From: Lotus japonicus
Lineage: Eukaryota > Streptophyta > Magnoliopsida > Fabales > Fabaceae
DNA length: 64,000 bases
Assembly (NCBI RefSeq): GCF_012489685.1
Contig: NC_080041.1
Span: 29,935,780-29,999,779, forward strand
Direction of reading: 5' to 3'
Under the pieces are notes generated by a model. The model searched no databases. It was not told the DNA's origin and saw only the letters and a program-made list of their open reading frames with translations. This document shows, one piece after another, positions 1 through 10,980 of this stretch. Each line of letters opens with the position of its first letter. The first letter of the stretch is position 1. The translations under genes and the position numbers were made by a program.

Positions 1-221
1 ATTTCCTAAGATTCTTGTCTTAGGTTTTTAAAGCGAATATTAGTCGTGCTATAACTTAAATCGACTTCGATACGATCTGTTGGCTTTTCCTGAACTTTCT
101 CCTTCATAAATTTATTTCATTTGGTAAACTCTTGTTCAGGTTTCCTTTCACGATACATCAAGCCTAATCGTAAATGGAAATCTCTTCCACTTATTCTAAG
201 CTTAAAAACTTGGGTCTTTCA
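1..221 (-). repeat. Element A, 3' LTR (partial, runs off window)
   Basis: These bases match 6405-6625, the terminal 221 bases of the 5' LTR of the same element, at all but two positions. The two differences lie in the last seven bases (tctttca here, ttttaca there). The element reads on the minus strand, so this is the start of its 3' LTR; the rest lies left of the window. A degraded polypurine tract follows at about 222-240. Confidence 0.9.
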
Positions 222-1343
222 TTACTAACCTCCAAAAAGAAAGTTTCGTCCTCGAAACTTAGGGTTCAGTAAAAGCTCTGACTATTGTTCTTGATCTTTT
301 CCTCTAACTCCCATATGGCATCGTCTGTGTCTTTGTTCCAAATAACTCTTACTAACGCATTCTGCTTTCCCTTCGATTGTTTCACTCTTCTAGTCCCAAT
401 GTTGACCAACGGCGTCTCAACAGACATATCATCTTTCAACTTGCCGAGGTTTAACTACAATTATCAATGATAACACCACTAAAACTCTTACTCGAATATG
501 ATCTCCAGCTTTTGAAGTCAATCTTTACCCTAAGATTCTCATTCCACTTAGCAAAATTCACTCGCTAATCTCTAGCTTGTATCACCGAAATCCATAACAA
601 GTTTCATTCACTCTTAGACTTTAAGCAACTTGTCCAAATATGACAACCTCAAGTGTTCATCTTAATACTAACACTTCCCTTTTCTGTAACTTGATCACCA
701 TCTCGTCAATCAACTTCTTAATCTCTCTATCAAATTCTAACCAACTTCGAGTCCTAGAAACTTAAGACAACAGTTCATAGACTTAAAACCTGAACCTTCA
801 CCAAGTTTGGACCTCTAATGTCCGTTAATTCTTCAATGCTTCCTAAATGAATATCCATTTCTTCAAACTATATCTCCTTCGCAAGGGAACTTATACTTAA
901 TGCGAACTTTTTCCTCCCAGCTCGACTAATCCTCGATCCAATCAAGTTAATCTTACCAATCCTTCTATCAAAGTCCATAGCCAGCTCTGATTCCGAATAT
1001 CACCCCCTCAATATTAAGTTGATCAAGCCTAATACATCGAAGGTGAAATTTAGAAAAACCCACTGGAACAGTCAATGAGTTTCTATCATCCAATAGTCAC
1101 AATTATCCTGACCTCACATCCTCAACGATTCCGCTACGGAACTACACGCCCTCGACATCATACGTATACTATCCATAAGAAATCTCTATGAGATTCATTC
1201 TTCAGCTTCTAGCTTCCTTTTAAACGCATCGGTAGAAGACTACTTTCTAAGCTTAGCGGGTCATTCTAAACCTCGTATAACTTCTATAGCTAAAATACGA
1301 GCTACGGTCAAATAAGGTATTAATAGGCATAATAACTATAAGG
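222..1343 (-). pseudogene. Element A, degraded pol remnant
   Basis: The first ~250 bases align by eye with the 3' end of pol in element C (21282-21530): the same tract before the LTR, then recognisable but broken coding sequence of the integrase C-terminal and chromodomain-like region. Further right only scattered similarity is left, and near 1260-1343 the sequence resembles a decayed protease region. No ORF longer than about 60 codons survives. About 1.1 kb stands where element C has about 3.5 kb of pol, so most of protease, reverse transcriptase, RNase H and integrase is gone. Either large deletions plus decay, or an old non-autonomous derivative, would explain this. Confidence 0.7.
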
Positions 1344-2537
1344 TCAAAGCTTAGACAGTATAAGTAAGTTAGGTGTGTTTGCACACGCTACGAGAGTAAT
1401 GGAATATATTATACTGAAATGAGAAAGAATGGTTAGAAGGTTACCGTCGTTCTTGCGCTCTCCTCTGGCTAACTTCTTCGATCCTCCTCCGTCCATGATA
1501 TAAACTCTTCCCCTAGTAGTGAGGCGCTTTCCCCTTGCAGTGTTAACAGATGGCTCCTTCTTGGGCGCCTTACAATCCACAGCTCGATGTCCCACTCGGT
1601 TGCAATTAAAGCATCTTGGTCCAGTCACTGGGCACTTGTCAGCAAAATGTCCAGTCTTCCCACACCTGAAACATGTCACGTCCGTGTTGCCGACTTGATT
1701 CCCTGCACCTCCAGTAGCAAGGGTCATCGGTTTGTACTGTCCTAGGGTATAACCTTCCCCCATAGGGCGCTGATAAGGCTTCTTCATCTGAAACCTTCCT
1801 TTTCCAAGATTGTCCTGGGAATTCGACCTCATCGGTCCCCCAGTTCCAGCTCCATTCATCCTTCTATTTTTCATCAGCTCCACCTCTGTGGCCTTCTCCA
1901 CTAAGGCTTGAAACCGCATAATACCCAACGGCCTCACAGAATCTTCGATGTCTGCTCTCAGCCCATTCAGAAACCGCTTACACATGTAGCGTTCATCAAC
2001 ATGGTTGTTGAAAAACTGGAAATGCTTAGCCAATGATTCCAGCTTGGAAGCATACTCAGGTACGGTCATGCTCCCTTGACCCAGGGTCAGAAATTGTGCC
2101 TCCCGCTCGTCTCGAGCGCTAGTTGGAAAGTACTTCTCTAGAAACGCAGTACGAAAGGAGTTCCAATTCACCTCTTCGTGGTTAGCCCTCATAATTCCTC
2201 TGGTACCCTTCCACCAGTACTCAGCGTCGCCCAGCAGCAGATAAGTTGCCAGGCCCACCTTAGCCCCTTCAGCAGTCTGCAGTACTTCGAAAATCTTCTC
2301 AATTCCTTGGATCCACAAATCCGCATTGTCCGGGTCAGTCCCACCCGTGAACTTGGGTGGATCTTGCCTTCTGAAATCATTCAGTCCTCTGTTCTGGTCC
2401 AGGGCTACTTCTCTCTGAAGCCGGTGTAGCTCGCGTGTATCCTCAGTAGCACGCCTATGAGCATTGTCATTCGTCTGTACAGTCATTGCTTGGACCAAAG
2501 TGGCCACCATCTCAGCAAGTTGGTTAGAGTTCACCAT
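1344..2537 (-). CDS. gag: Ty3/gypsy (Tekay-type) Gag
   Basis: The 397-codon ORF encodes a Gag protein, the structural coat of retrotransposon particles in the cytoplasm. A retrotransposon gag domain starts near residue 55 (DPPKFTGGTDPDNADLWI) and runs to about residue 220. Two CCHC zinc knuckles follow near residues 288-315 (CFRCGKTGHFADKC and CFNCNRVGHRAVDC). The protein aligns along its length with the Gag part of element C at 23863-25737. The normal read-through into protease is lost: after GNLLTIL the sequence departs from the family (no DSG motif) and stops. The gag frame has no internal stop, which contrasts with the ruined pol. The start ATG follows the primer binding site by about 200 bases. 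Confidence 0.9.
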   Translation of the reverse strand: MVNSNQLAEMVATLVQAMTVQTNDNAHRRATEDTRELHRLQREVALDQNRGLNDFRRQDPPKFTGGTDPDNADLWIQGIEKIFEVLQTAEGAKVGLATYLLLGDAEYWWKGTRGIMRANHEEVNWNSFRTAFLEKYFPTSARDEREAQFLTLGQGSMTVPEYASKLESLAKHFQFFNNHVDERYMCKRFLNGLRADIEDSVRPLGIMRFQALVEKATEVELMKNRRMNGAGTGGPMRSNSQDNLGKGRFQMKKPYQRPMGEGYTLGQYKPMTLATGGAGNQVGNTDVTCFRCGKTGHFADKCPVTGPRCFNCNRVGHRAVDCKAPKKEPSVNTARGKRLTTRGRVYIMDGGGSKKLARGERKNDGNLLTILSHFSIIYSITLVACANTPNLLILSKL

Positions 2538-2736
2538 GTTCTGTTAAGTTAAGCAAACAGTTAGTACTCATCATAAGATAGCATTTCCATAACTATACAA
2601 TATGATTAAGCAATAACTTCAATCAATTTTTAAGCGAAAAATCGCTTGCAGACAATCAATTTTTTTACTCTTTGCAGAGTCACACAACCTAGCACAGAAG
2701 ACCTATTCCCCAACAACTCCCGAAAGACTCGACCGT

Positions 2737-2748
2737 GCTCTGATACCA
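2737..2748 (-). other. Element A primer binding site (tRNA-iMet type)
   Basis: On the minus strand this reads TGGTATCAGAGC, the usual plant initiator-methionine tRNA primer site. It sits three bases inside the 5' LTR, as expected. Confidence 0.9.
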
Positions 2749-2931
2749 CAATGTAACACCCCGATTTCGGTGGCGTCACTTTAGTAACTAAAAGTAAACT
2801 TAATGCGGAAAACGTGAAATATTTTTTTTGATAATAACTAAGACAAGACTGAATTAAATAGAACCCAAATGCGAAAGGTAACAGAACTAATACACAATAC
2901 ATATAACATTCCCCGCTGTAAGTAGCGACCT

Positions 2932-2955
2932 CGTCACGAGTAACCTCCAGTGACG
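2932..2955 (-). other. Conserved hairpin near LTR end (LTR A)
   Basis: CGTCAC and GTGACG arms flank a 12-base loop. The same arm pair is at 15667-15690 in LTR B, and a shorter version (GTCAC/GTGAC) is at 17462-17482 in LTR C and in its 5' LTR copy. The surrounding ~60 bases are also alike in the three LTRs, so this is a conserved U5 segment. Its function is unknown. Confidence 0.55.
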
Positions 2956-3087
2956 GAAAGTAGAAAAGTGTAACGCCCGTAGGCAAAATGTACAATCCCA
3001 AAATGTTAGGTCAAGTGTCAGCAACACAAGCCCTCAAAAATAAGAATAAGTCAGAGCTAGGACACTAACACCCAACCTTAATAGACT

Positions 3088-3234
3088 CTAATCACCCATC
3101 CCCCATACTTCCATCATCGACTCCCATCTGGTCATGCATGAAGTCCGGGTCCACGTCGAAGGCTCAATAGTAGTCATTTCGCTCCGGGTCTTCCCCGAAC
3201 GACGAGGAATCACGGAAGAATCCACCAACGACAT
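3088..3234 (-). pseudogene. LTR ORF remnant in LTR A (48 codons)
   Basis: The ATG follows directly after a splice-acceptor-like sequence (minus strand CCCTTTTTGTCAG then ATG) that is nearly identical to the one before the LTR B ORF. Only 48 codons remain before a stop, and the conserved core of the LTR ORF family (GHRA, YxGR, LPP) is absent. An overlapping frame has an acidic stretch like the C-terminal part of the other LTR ORFs. The likely history is an internal deletion of the ORF in this LTR lineage. Confidence 0.45.
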
Positions 3235-3437
3235 CTGACAAAAAGGGCATACATAGCCCCCCAAACACAGGTAGCACGTGCAAGGGTCAACTTACGGAAT
3301 ATAGGATAGAGAATACAAGACACCAGATAAAGTATACGGGGTATATATATATATGTTGTCTACATACATATAAGTTCTGCATTGTCTACCCTAAGGTTTA
3401 AACATAGCATGTTATCAAATCTCTAGTACAATTCCAT

Positions 3438-3566
3438 CATCAAAGCACATAACGATATCTATAAACATCTACTCATCAAAACACATAACGATGTTTATCA
3501 ACATCAACTCATCAAAACACATAACGATGTTTATCAACATCAACTCATCAAAACACATAACGATAC
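3438..3566. repeat. Tandem 36-bp repeats in LTR A
   Basis: A 36-base unit beginning catcaaaacacataacgatg is present about 3.6 times, starting at 3438, 3474, 3510 and 3546. The middle copies are identical and the outer ones have diverged. It lies in the presumptive LTR intron. Confidence 0.9.
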
Positions 3567-3613
3567 AATTAGAGTGCACGATATGTCAATGCAACGTCAC
3601 TCTCGACGGTTCC

Positions 3614-4008
3614 AGAAAGAATAGGCTGGGCACGTTTGAGTTGGTCCTAACACTGGCATTGTGTCGACCATAACCCCGGAGTGTCACTTACAACCTTGAC
3701 ATAGCCGGATCAGTCCTTACCCTGCGGGTCGACTTTTCCCTCCGCTATGCCCGACAATCAACAGGTCGATCCTAACCTCACGGTCGATCATATCCCCCGT
3801 CGATGTCCGACGGAAAGAGTAGGCTGGGCACGTTTGAGTCGGTCCTAACACTGGCATTGTGTCGACCATAACTCCCGAGTGTCACTTACAACCTTGACAT
3901 AGCCGGATCAGTCCTAACCTTGCGGGTCGACTTTTCCCTCCGCTATGCCCGACAATCAACAGGTCGATCCTAACCTCACGGTCGATCATATCCCCCGTCG
4001 ATGTCCGA
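3614..4008. repeat. Direct duplication of ~195 bp in LTR A
   Basis: Two adjacent copies, about 3614-3808 and 3811-4008, both start at gaaagartaggctgggcac and end at cccgtcgatgtccga. They differ at only a few bases, so the duplication is recent relative to the family. Confidence 0.9.
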
Positions 4009-4011
4009 ATT

Positions 4012-4199
4012 ACCCGAAGGTATAAACTGTACCCGAAGGTATAAACTGTACCCGAAGGTATAAACTGTACCCGAAGGTATAAACTGTACCCGAAGGCATA
4101 AACTGTACCCGAAGGCATAAACGGTACCCGAAGGTATAAACTGTACCCGAAGGCATAAACTGTACCCGAAGGCATAAACTGTACCCGAAGGTATAAACT
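4012..4199. repeat. Minisatellite, ~10 x 19 bp, in LTR A
   Basis: The unit acccgaaggtataaactgt is repeated about ten times, with t/c variation at the tenth base and one c-to-g change. It occupies the same intron-like segment of the LTR as the other arrays. Confidence 0.95.
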
Positions 4200-5903
4200 T
4201 AACTCATGATGATTCCTCGAATCATCCGACTCATCTCTATCCGATGGTCAACACTGCTCAACGAGCAAAGAGCATCAACATGCTCGGAAACTACCCGTTT
4301 CCCGGCTTATCTCTCAGATAGCCCAACAACACAACTGCTCCCAGAGCACAAGAGTATCAACATACTCAAAACCTCTCAATATCTCAACACTTGGATCCGA
4401 CGACACTTCTCGTTTTTCCAAAACTAAGATTCGACTCCTAAGCTTCCTTCGAGATTATTATCATTACTTAAAGATTTAGAGGTTGTTTAAGGTCTTATGA
4501 GTTTTCTTCACAAAATAATATCCTTTTAGCCTTATCGCAATTCTTATAAGTTCTCGGGATCTCCAAATCCCCAAATGACTCCAGAGAATGTCTCGATCCA
4601 TAAAACACCATAACAAGGCCCGAATCTCATTCGTCCTATCAAACTTTCCCCAAAACTCTCAAAATAAAATCGGCATGACCTGCCCGCTATTCTCACTATT
4701 CAGAAACTCAGATTTCATTGCTAAAGCATAAATAACTCAGCACCATCAATCAACATGTCATATATCAGCATAATAAGCAATAACCACATAGCACTTAGCA
4801 TATAAGGCATGCACCACACATCCTAGATTACCCACATAGCACATAGCATGTAAGTCAATCTCCAAAAACATTCAGTAGATGAATCATCTACATTGTCAGC
4901 CGAAGCCTCAGAAAACATTTTCCCAATCATACACAAACAAGTGCATAAACAGTAAATCAAGTCGAATGCGTCGACACCTAAAGCATTAGCTAGTAAGGTA
5001 AGTTGCCCTTACCTCTAGTTATTCCAGCGTTCTCCTCAAACGTTCCTTCACAATGAGCTCCTTGATCTTCAGGAAATTCTTCAAAAGAACCTTTAAAGTA
5101 AAACCACAGAATTCTATCAAAATCTATCGGAAACTAAGCTATCAATGCTCACTAAGGTTACACGAAGTAGTTCATACTCCGAGGTACGATAATCTAGCGC
5201 GAAAGGACAAGTTTTCGGAAAAGGAATTTTCCCCCTCCTCCCCTATAGGGCTCGGCCACTTTTCACAATTGTGGGGCTCGATTTTTCTTCGATCAAACTT
5301 GGTTCCTATGCTTTCATTAGCCGTAACTAAGGGTATTCTGAACTCGGAAAAATTATCGGATCAAAAACTGTCGCAGGGGTATTTTGGTCATGATTTTTAA
5401 CTTAGAAATTTCAAAACTGAAATCCCAAAAACCAAATTTTGCAGGGACGTTACTAACGACGTTTATGACAACTAATCCTACTAACACTAAGCTAAGGCGA
5501 TAGTTTTTAGCCTAAAGGTTGAAGCTTTACCTCAAAAACTCCAAAAATGGGTATTTAAGGCTAAAATTGATTCCGGCGGAATTCCGGCGACATAACGGAA
5601 AATCTAATCCGGCAGAAGTGATCTTGGGCACATATAGAAGAGGTTTAGAATCAGAAATGAAAGATTCAGGATAGTTTTGCAAAAACCCATAAACTATCCG
5701 CTCAGAAAACTCTACAGAAAAGCTATGGAAAAAGCGATCAGAGGTAAGGATTAGCGACTATACCTCGAAGCCTTGAAGTAGCAACTGATTGATCGACGAT
5801 CAAGCAAGTAATGAAGAAAAGCTCTTCTTCCTCTTCCTTCTATGGAGCTCGCGGCCTTGGAGAGAAAATGGAGGAGTTCTTGTAATTTTTCTCACCTTTC
5901 TTG

Positions 5904-5913
5904 CTATATATAG
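5904..5913 (-). promoter_or_regulatory. LTR A TATA box
   Basis: The minus strand reads CTATATATAG. It aligns with CTATAAATAG in LTRs B and C, is followed by the same pyrimidine- and purine-rich leader, and lies about 140 bases before the conserved splice-donor-like site. Confidence 0.75.
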
Positions 5914-6625
5914 AGGTTGGCAAAACGCGGTAAAATGAAAGTTTCGCGAATCTGATTTTTCCGGCTTCATTCTCCATGAATTCTAAGATAGGTTTTGGCG
6001 AAAGAATTCCAAAACTAAAATGAGGTCTCCTTGTATTTTTGGCAACTAATGCATAGTCGGTGTAAAACTATTTTACCCGATAAGTTGCTTTTTGCATCAA
6101 ATGTCGGAATGGAAAGCTTCCTTCTGAAGAAAGATTGAAATCATCAAGAGAAATGGGTGTACGCGTGTAGAATCTTCATTTGAAGCTCTGAATAGAAAAA
6201 TTCTTCATTGTCGGTTGATTCTAGGGTTTTGAAATACCAGGGATTCGGTTTCGGCAAACTTCCGATGATTGGAATCGGACGTTCGTAGATCCTAGAGTTT
6301 CGCCTCGAAACGATTTTGATATATGGAAAAAGAGAAGTTCTAACATTTCTCTGAAGATTTTTGGACTAAAATCCTACAGTGTTCCAAGGGTGGAACATAG
6401 TGTTATTTCCTAAGATTCTTGTCTTAGGTTTTTAAAGCGAATATTAGTCGTGCTATAACTTAAATCGACTTCGATACGATCTGTTGGCTTTTCCTGAACT
6501 TTCTCCTTCATAAATTTATTTCATTTGGTAAACTCTTGTTCAGGTTTCCTTTCACGATACATCAAGCCTAATCGTAAATGGAAATCTCTTCCACTTATTC
6601 TAAGCTTAAAAACTTGGGTTTTACA

Positions 6626-7334
6626 ATCAAGGTGTTCAACCTAGCGCTATCCAATATTATATTGTTTCCCTTATTCGTTTTTGGGTTCTCACCCGATGTA
6701 AAGTGTTGTTTGATCTCAAATCTTCCAACAACTTTCATAAGCCCTTGTCGATAAATTGCATTCCATTATTCGTCACCACTGAATCTAGAATACAAAATCT
6801 GTGAAGAAGTGTTTAGTCCTTGAACTTTGGCAAGATTTTAATGATTACAACAACACCAACAAAAGAAGAAAAATAATGAATAGCTCAAATATAAAGTTGA
6901 AGACTCTTATCTTTATTACATTATTATTGCTTAATAGCTTACTCATTAGAAAATTTCATGATTAGAAATTAATGTCAATTTGACCCCTTACATCTTTAAT
7001 AAGTTTTCTAAATATTGTTGGAATGATTTAATAAAAGAATTAAAAGCCCTAGAAAAAAACGCTCTAAAGATGGTTTTTTGGGTAACAGAATAGCAGATCT
7101 AGGTATAACAATACTAGAGAGAATCAAGTAAAGTAATGGTATCTAAATACCATAAAGGGGCGATCAATTCAGCACCCACTAGTGCTGAATGTATTAAAAC
7201 ACATTTTCTCACATTGTTGTGAGTTGAATTCACTTCTTACTCAGCTCTATCATAACTAAACCTCTTGATATGAATCTAAAGGGTTTCCTACCCTCTATAA
7301 AAAAAAATTTCATCACGCATTAACACATTAACAC
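6626..7334. other. Unassigned AT-rich sequence
   Basis: I see no ORF of note, no tRNA and no clear element end here. It is the target-side flank of element A. Confidence 0.5.
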
Positions 7335-8105
7335 CACTATAAGAAAAATGTTTATTAGTGTTACCCTAAGTTAAAAATCGACGCTACAGAAGTTTCAGCC
7401 TCAACGTTGGGACAAACTTAAAAGGTTTGAAGTTAAATTTTCACGGCGGCTAATTAACTAACTTTTTGCGTTGACTTTTTTGCCGAAGCAAAAAGTTAGA
7501 GTCGGTTCAACCGACTCTAGGTCGACGCAACACTCTTCTTTTCCTTGGACAACACAAACATATTTATTTTTGTGTTGGTCGTATACAACGACTCTATATA
7601 GACCACGCTAAATAAAGGATCAAAAATTCTGCATGACTATTTATCCAATCTCCACGATCCTTTCCAGAAATCAATTTTATATAATACCAAGACAACAATT
7701 ATAAATGACATTCAAATTAGGTCACGAATACAAGTAAATATGTAGTCTTGGAACATCACGGTAGCAATATTAGCCTTAGCTTCTACAGCCAGAGCCCTAT
7801 CAGTTTTTGTAACAACATTACCCCGTGAAACAACATCATCAGCATGTACTGCACCACCACAACCCCCGGAAGCTGTAGCGTCAGCCTCTGCAACTATAGG
7901 CTTCTAGCTAGCTGAGGTAGTATGAGCGGAAAACCGAGAATTAATCAACGTTGGCGAAGAAGTCTGATATGCCATATATAGGACAACGCTTCTCCGCCCA
8001 CAATGCCTCTCCATAAAAGAAGCCTTATAGACTCATCTGTAGGGGATGCAGTGGGGTGGCGGTTGGGTCCTCACTAGCCTTATCCATCTTCTTCTTCAAC
8101 TAGTC
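7335..8105 (-). mobile_element. CACTA-like end and degraded body
   Basis: The segment opens with CACTATAAGAAAAATG, which resembles En/Spm (CACTA) transposon ends. Within the next 300 bases come short repeated motifs around cgacgc and a short inverted pair at gtcggttcaaccgac. The following sequence has no intact ORF. No matching opposite terminus could be found, so this is a tentative fragment call. Confidence 0.35.
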
Positions 8106-8345
8106 CTGATAGTTACTCTAATATTATGAATGCATGAACAAGTTAACTGGTTAGTTAGGAAGTAAACATATATGCACATAATGACATAGAAAAATAGATG
8201 ATCCATTAATTACTCACATATGTAGTCTCAGCTCGAGGGTCAACCCACTCTCCAGACTACCTTTTCTTTGTAACATAGTCATTCATTTCTCCCAATGATG
8301 ATGTTATGGTTCTTCAATTCAGATAATATGAAAGGTACTGTCAAC
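8106..8345 (+). repeat. Inverted duplication, left arm
   Basis: This arm is the reverse complement of 11424-11655 with roughly 85-90% identity by eye and a few small indels. It includes the complement of ctgaattgaagaaccataac and of a gtgagactaca junction. The arms are ~3.1 kb apart. They may be exons of a decayed transposase gene copied in opposite orientation. Confidence 0.75.
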
Positions 8346-8753
8346 TTATGAGATGGAATTTTTTTACCACAAGTGAATATTCATATAATATCGAAGTTAC
8401 TTTCTTTGTAATGCCAAATGTTCTTCTAGAAATGAGATTGCTCGGATCTCTTTCTCCCAAGTTTTGGTGTGTGGCCCTGGTTGGCGTGACTAGTACGACA
8501 GAGCTGCGTTGACACGAAATGAGGTGTGTTTCACTCGAGGCTGAGATGGCGGGAAGTTATCACTGGTGCAATGAGTCACAGATAAGGAGAGGCTCCTGCC
8601 AGGCTTCTAGGCGGAGGGAAACATGACTGAATTGATCCTGCACCCGAACAAGAGATATTTCGAGTTTGTATAGGTATGAACTATAAAATTGAGGAGCGCA
8701 CTAAAGATTTGATTGAAAATACTTATAACAATAAGATGCATCTTCTCTTAAAG

Positions 8754-8845
8754 AGCCAAACTAATAAAGCTTCAAGGTCAAATGCGCTTGCCTTGGATCT
8801 ATATTAGGATGGGTGGTCTTCTGAGAAGTTTTCCCGGGAAGAATG
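8754..8845 (+). ncRNA. 5S rRNA-like segment, left Cassandra LTR (degraded)
   Basis: The bases around gcttcaaggtcaaatgcgct and aggatgggtggtcttctg correspond to the 5S internal promoter and 3' half. The C-box region is altered (ggtggtc instead of ggtgacc). It is unlikely to be active. Confidence 0.55.
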
Positions 8846-9217
8846 TGAGTGAGGACAAAGTGTTCTATAAAGGCTCGTGCTATTAGCGTGGAACTAGTCG
8901 TCATATATGGATGTTACAAATTATATCAAACCCGAACTCTCTCAGTACAGTGTGGTTCAGGGACGAACCAAGCGAAAGCTAGTAGGCATGTGACACCCGA
9001 CGCTGATATGGGCGGGCAGTGATCACCGGTGTAATGAGCCACGGATAAGGAGAGACTCTTGACATGCTTCTAGGCGGAGGGACACATGACTGAACCCATC
9101 CTGCACTCGAGCAAGAGGTATTTAACGACTTTATAGGTATGAGACTATACAGTTGAGGATGACATAAAAGATTTGACTAGCAATACTCATGAAAACAAAA
9201 TGCATTTTCTTTTCGGG

Positions 9218-9310
9218 AGCCCAACTCATAAAAACTCCAAAGTTAAGTGTGCTTGCCTTGGAGAAGTATTATGATGGGTGACCTTATGGAAAGTTTTCGC
9301 GGGAAGCACG
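9218..9310 (+). ncRNA. 5S rRNA-like segment, right Cassandra LTR
   Basis: The segment contains aactccaaagttaagtgtgc and gatgggtgacc, nearly the plant 5S rRNA A-box and C-box regions, with the 5S spacing. The 5' third is eroded. It is part of the TRIM LTR and not a genuine rRNA gene. Confidence 0.7.
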
Positions 9311-9383
9311 TGAGTGAGGACAAAGTGTGTTGGAAAGACTCGTGTTGTTACCGTGAGACTAGTCATCAGATCGGGATGTTACA

Positions 9384-10980
9384 GGGTGTTCTTGCGAAAG
9401 ACACAATCTGGCGTTCAAGTCAGTGTGAGACCCAAGAGAGAATAGCAGAATAAATCATATTAGTTAGTTATGTAAATGGTCGACTAACCTGTATTTTAAA
9501 GTATGGAGTCCAATCTAGTTTGCTCGTTACTAAGTAGGTCTTTCGAGAGTAAAGTTGTCCCTACACAACCCTTGCTTGCTCGTTACTAAGTAAGTCCTGT
9601 GTGATCAATCAACTTTAACTAGAACGCGCGGGTTTCTTACTAGTACAATGTTCACTTAATTGTTAGATTTTAGTTGGTATACTATTAATCTCTTGGCTTT
9701 TTTGGCGCGCTCGTAAAATTAACAGGTTAGGTAAGGTAAGAAAGCATATGAAGTTACTTGTTATCATATATTTCTGCAGCCATATCTTTCTCACTCACAT
9801 ATATTATATATGAAATGGGTAAGGTAAGATATTATATATTGATTAGTTTGCATATCATGGAACATATCAAGGGTATCATGCTTTACACGTAAATGATGCA
9901 AAAAGAACCACACATCACAATGATCCCCTTCCACATTATAATCCTTGACTTCTTCTAGAGACTGTAGGCTACATTCACAGCCACTAGATGAGAAATTCTT
10001 TGTCTGGTTGGTTGAATAGTTTAAAAGGAATGTTTTGGTGCATGCTTCCATAATAAATTGTATGAGCACTAAGGAGTAAGCATGACGGTGGCAGATATTG
10101 GTTGTTTTTTTTTGAAAAGACAGATATTGGTTGTTAATATGAAAGTTATTGAATGATTGAAAGTAAAGCTAAGAGAAACAAAAATTATTCCATAGGTGAT
10201 CATTTTAAATCTTAATTTTTTTTAAAAGATTTTAAATCTTAAATTTGATATTTAGTATATGTATGTGTAAAAAATACATTGTTAAAAGACTTTTAGCCAT
10301 TTTAGCATTCGATTTTATCTTAATATTACTCTTTTTCTTGTAAAATATGATGAAAATTAATAAAATAGTTAACATAGAGAATACCGTCACCAACAAATTG
10401 TAGTACAATTGATAGCTAGGTACGTAGTTCATTTCTTTAAGTATCTAGTCAAGAGATCAATCCCTGGACTATGCGTGTGGAGAAACATTCATTAGAGTAA
10501 ATCTATTCATTTTATATAATCTCAGACTCTAAAAAAAAATTAGTTTTATGATAGTCAACCGAAAGAATGTCTTCGGAAAAAAGAATACCCTCATCAAATA
10601 AAAAGTAATTCACTGTCGCCTAGGTTGATTAGAAGCATGTTGATTCTATTGCAAATTAGCACTTTACTAATTGACTTCTTGTAATTGGTTGAAGTACCCA
10701 TAGTACTTCTATCTTTATATAATTTTTTGCTTACCTAAAAAAAAACACATATAAGCTCTAAATTCGATAACAAACAATAAACATGTCCTTTGTATGGTTT
10801 ATGAAAGAAAAATAGAAAGAGAGAAAATAAATAGAAAGAAATGATGAAGAATATAAGAGCATGTTTGGTTTGTTGATTATCTGTTTTGCATGTTTAGTTT
10901 GTCGATGATTTGTTTTCATTTAATTTTCATGGAAAATAAAAACATAAAATGAAACAAAATGGTTTTCATTTTCATTAAAA
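9384..10980. other. Unassigned AT-rich sequence
   Basis: The stretch has short local direct repeats (for example ttgctcgttactaagta twice near 9520-9590, and agatattggttg twice near 10095-10135). No convincing gene or element end was found. Confidence 0.5.

Larger units (their letters stand above)
3235..5763 (-). other. Presumptive leader intron in LTR A
   Basis: The 5' splice-like site on the minus strand is CTTCGAG/GTATAG, ending an exon at 5764. The 3' splice-like site is CCCTTTTTGTCAG at 3235, followed at once by ATG. The span is 2529 bases. LTRs B and C have counterparts at equivalent positions. This is predicted from sequence only. Confidence 0.5.
2752..6625 (-). repeat. Element A, 5' LTR (3874 bp, Tekay-type)
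   Basis: On the plus strand it starts TGTAACACCCCG and ends GGGTTTTACA, the TG...CA ends shared with LTRs B and C. The minus-strand primer site abuts its left edge and its right 221 bases match the 3' LTR piece at 1-221. The next five bases (6626-6630, atcaa) should be the target duplication, whose partner lies outside the window. Inside are a TATA box, a presumptive leader intron, a short ORF remnant and three tandem arrays, all listed separately. Confidence 0.9.
8505..9383 (+). mobile_element. Cassandra-type TRIM with 5S-like LTRs
   Basis: Two diverged direct repeats, about 8505-8918 and 8989-9383, both end in gatgttaca and flank only about 70 bases of internal sequence. This is the layout of terminal-repeat retrotransposons in miniature. 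Each repeat holds a stretch like the 3' two thirds of plant 5S rRNA, which is the hallmark of the Cassandra family. The right repeat starts TGTGACACCCGACGC; the start of the left repeat has a ~20 base insertion. No coding capacity is expected or seen. The repeats differ at perhaps a quarter of positions, so the insertion is old. No clear target duplication was found. Confidence 0.8.

Noticed and set aside
9247..9453. 68-codon ORF in the right Cassandra LTR
   Set aside because: It is translated from the 5S-like non-coding segment.
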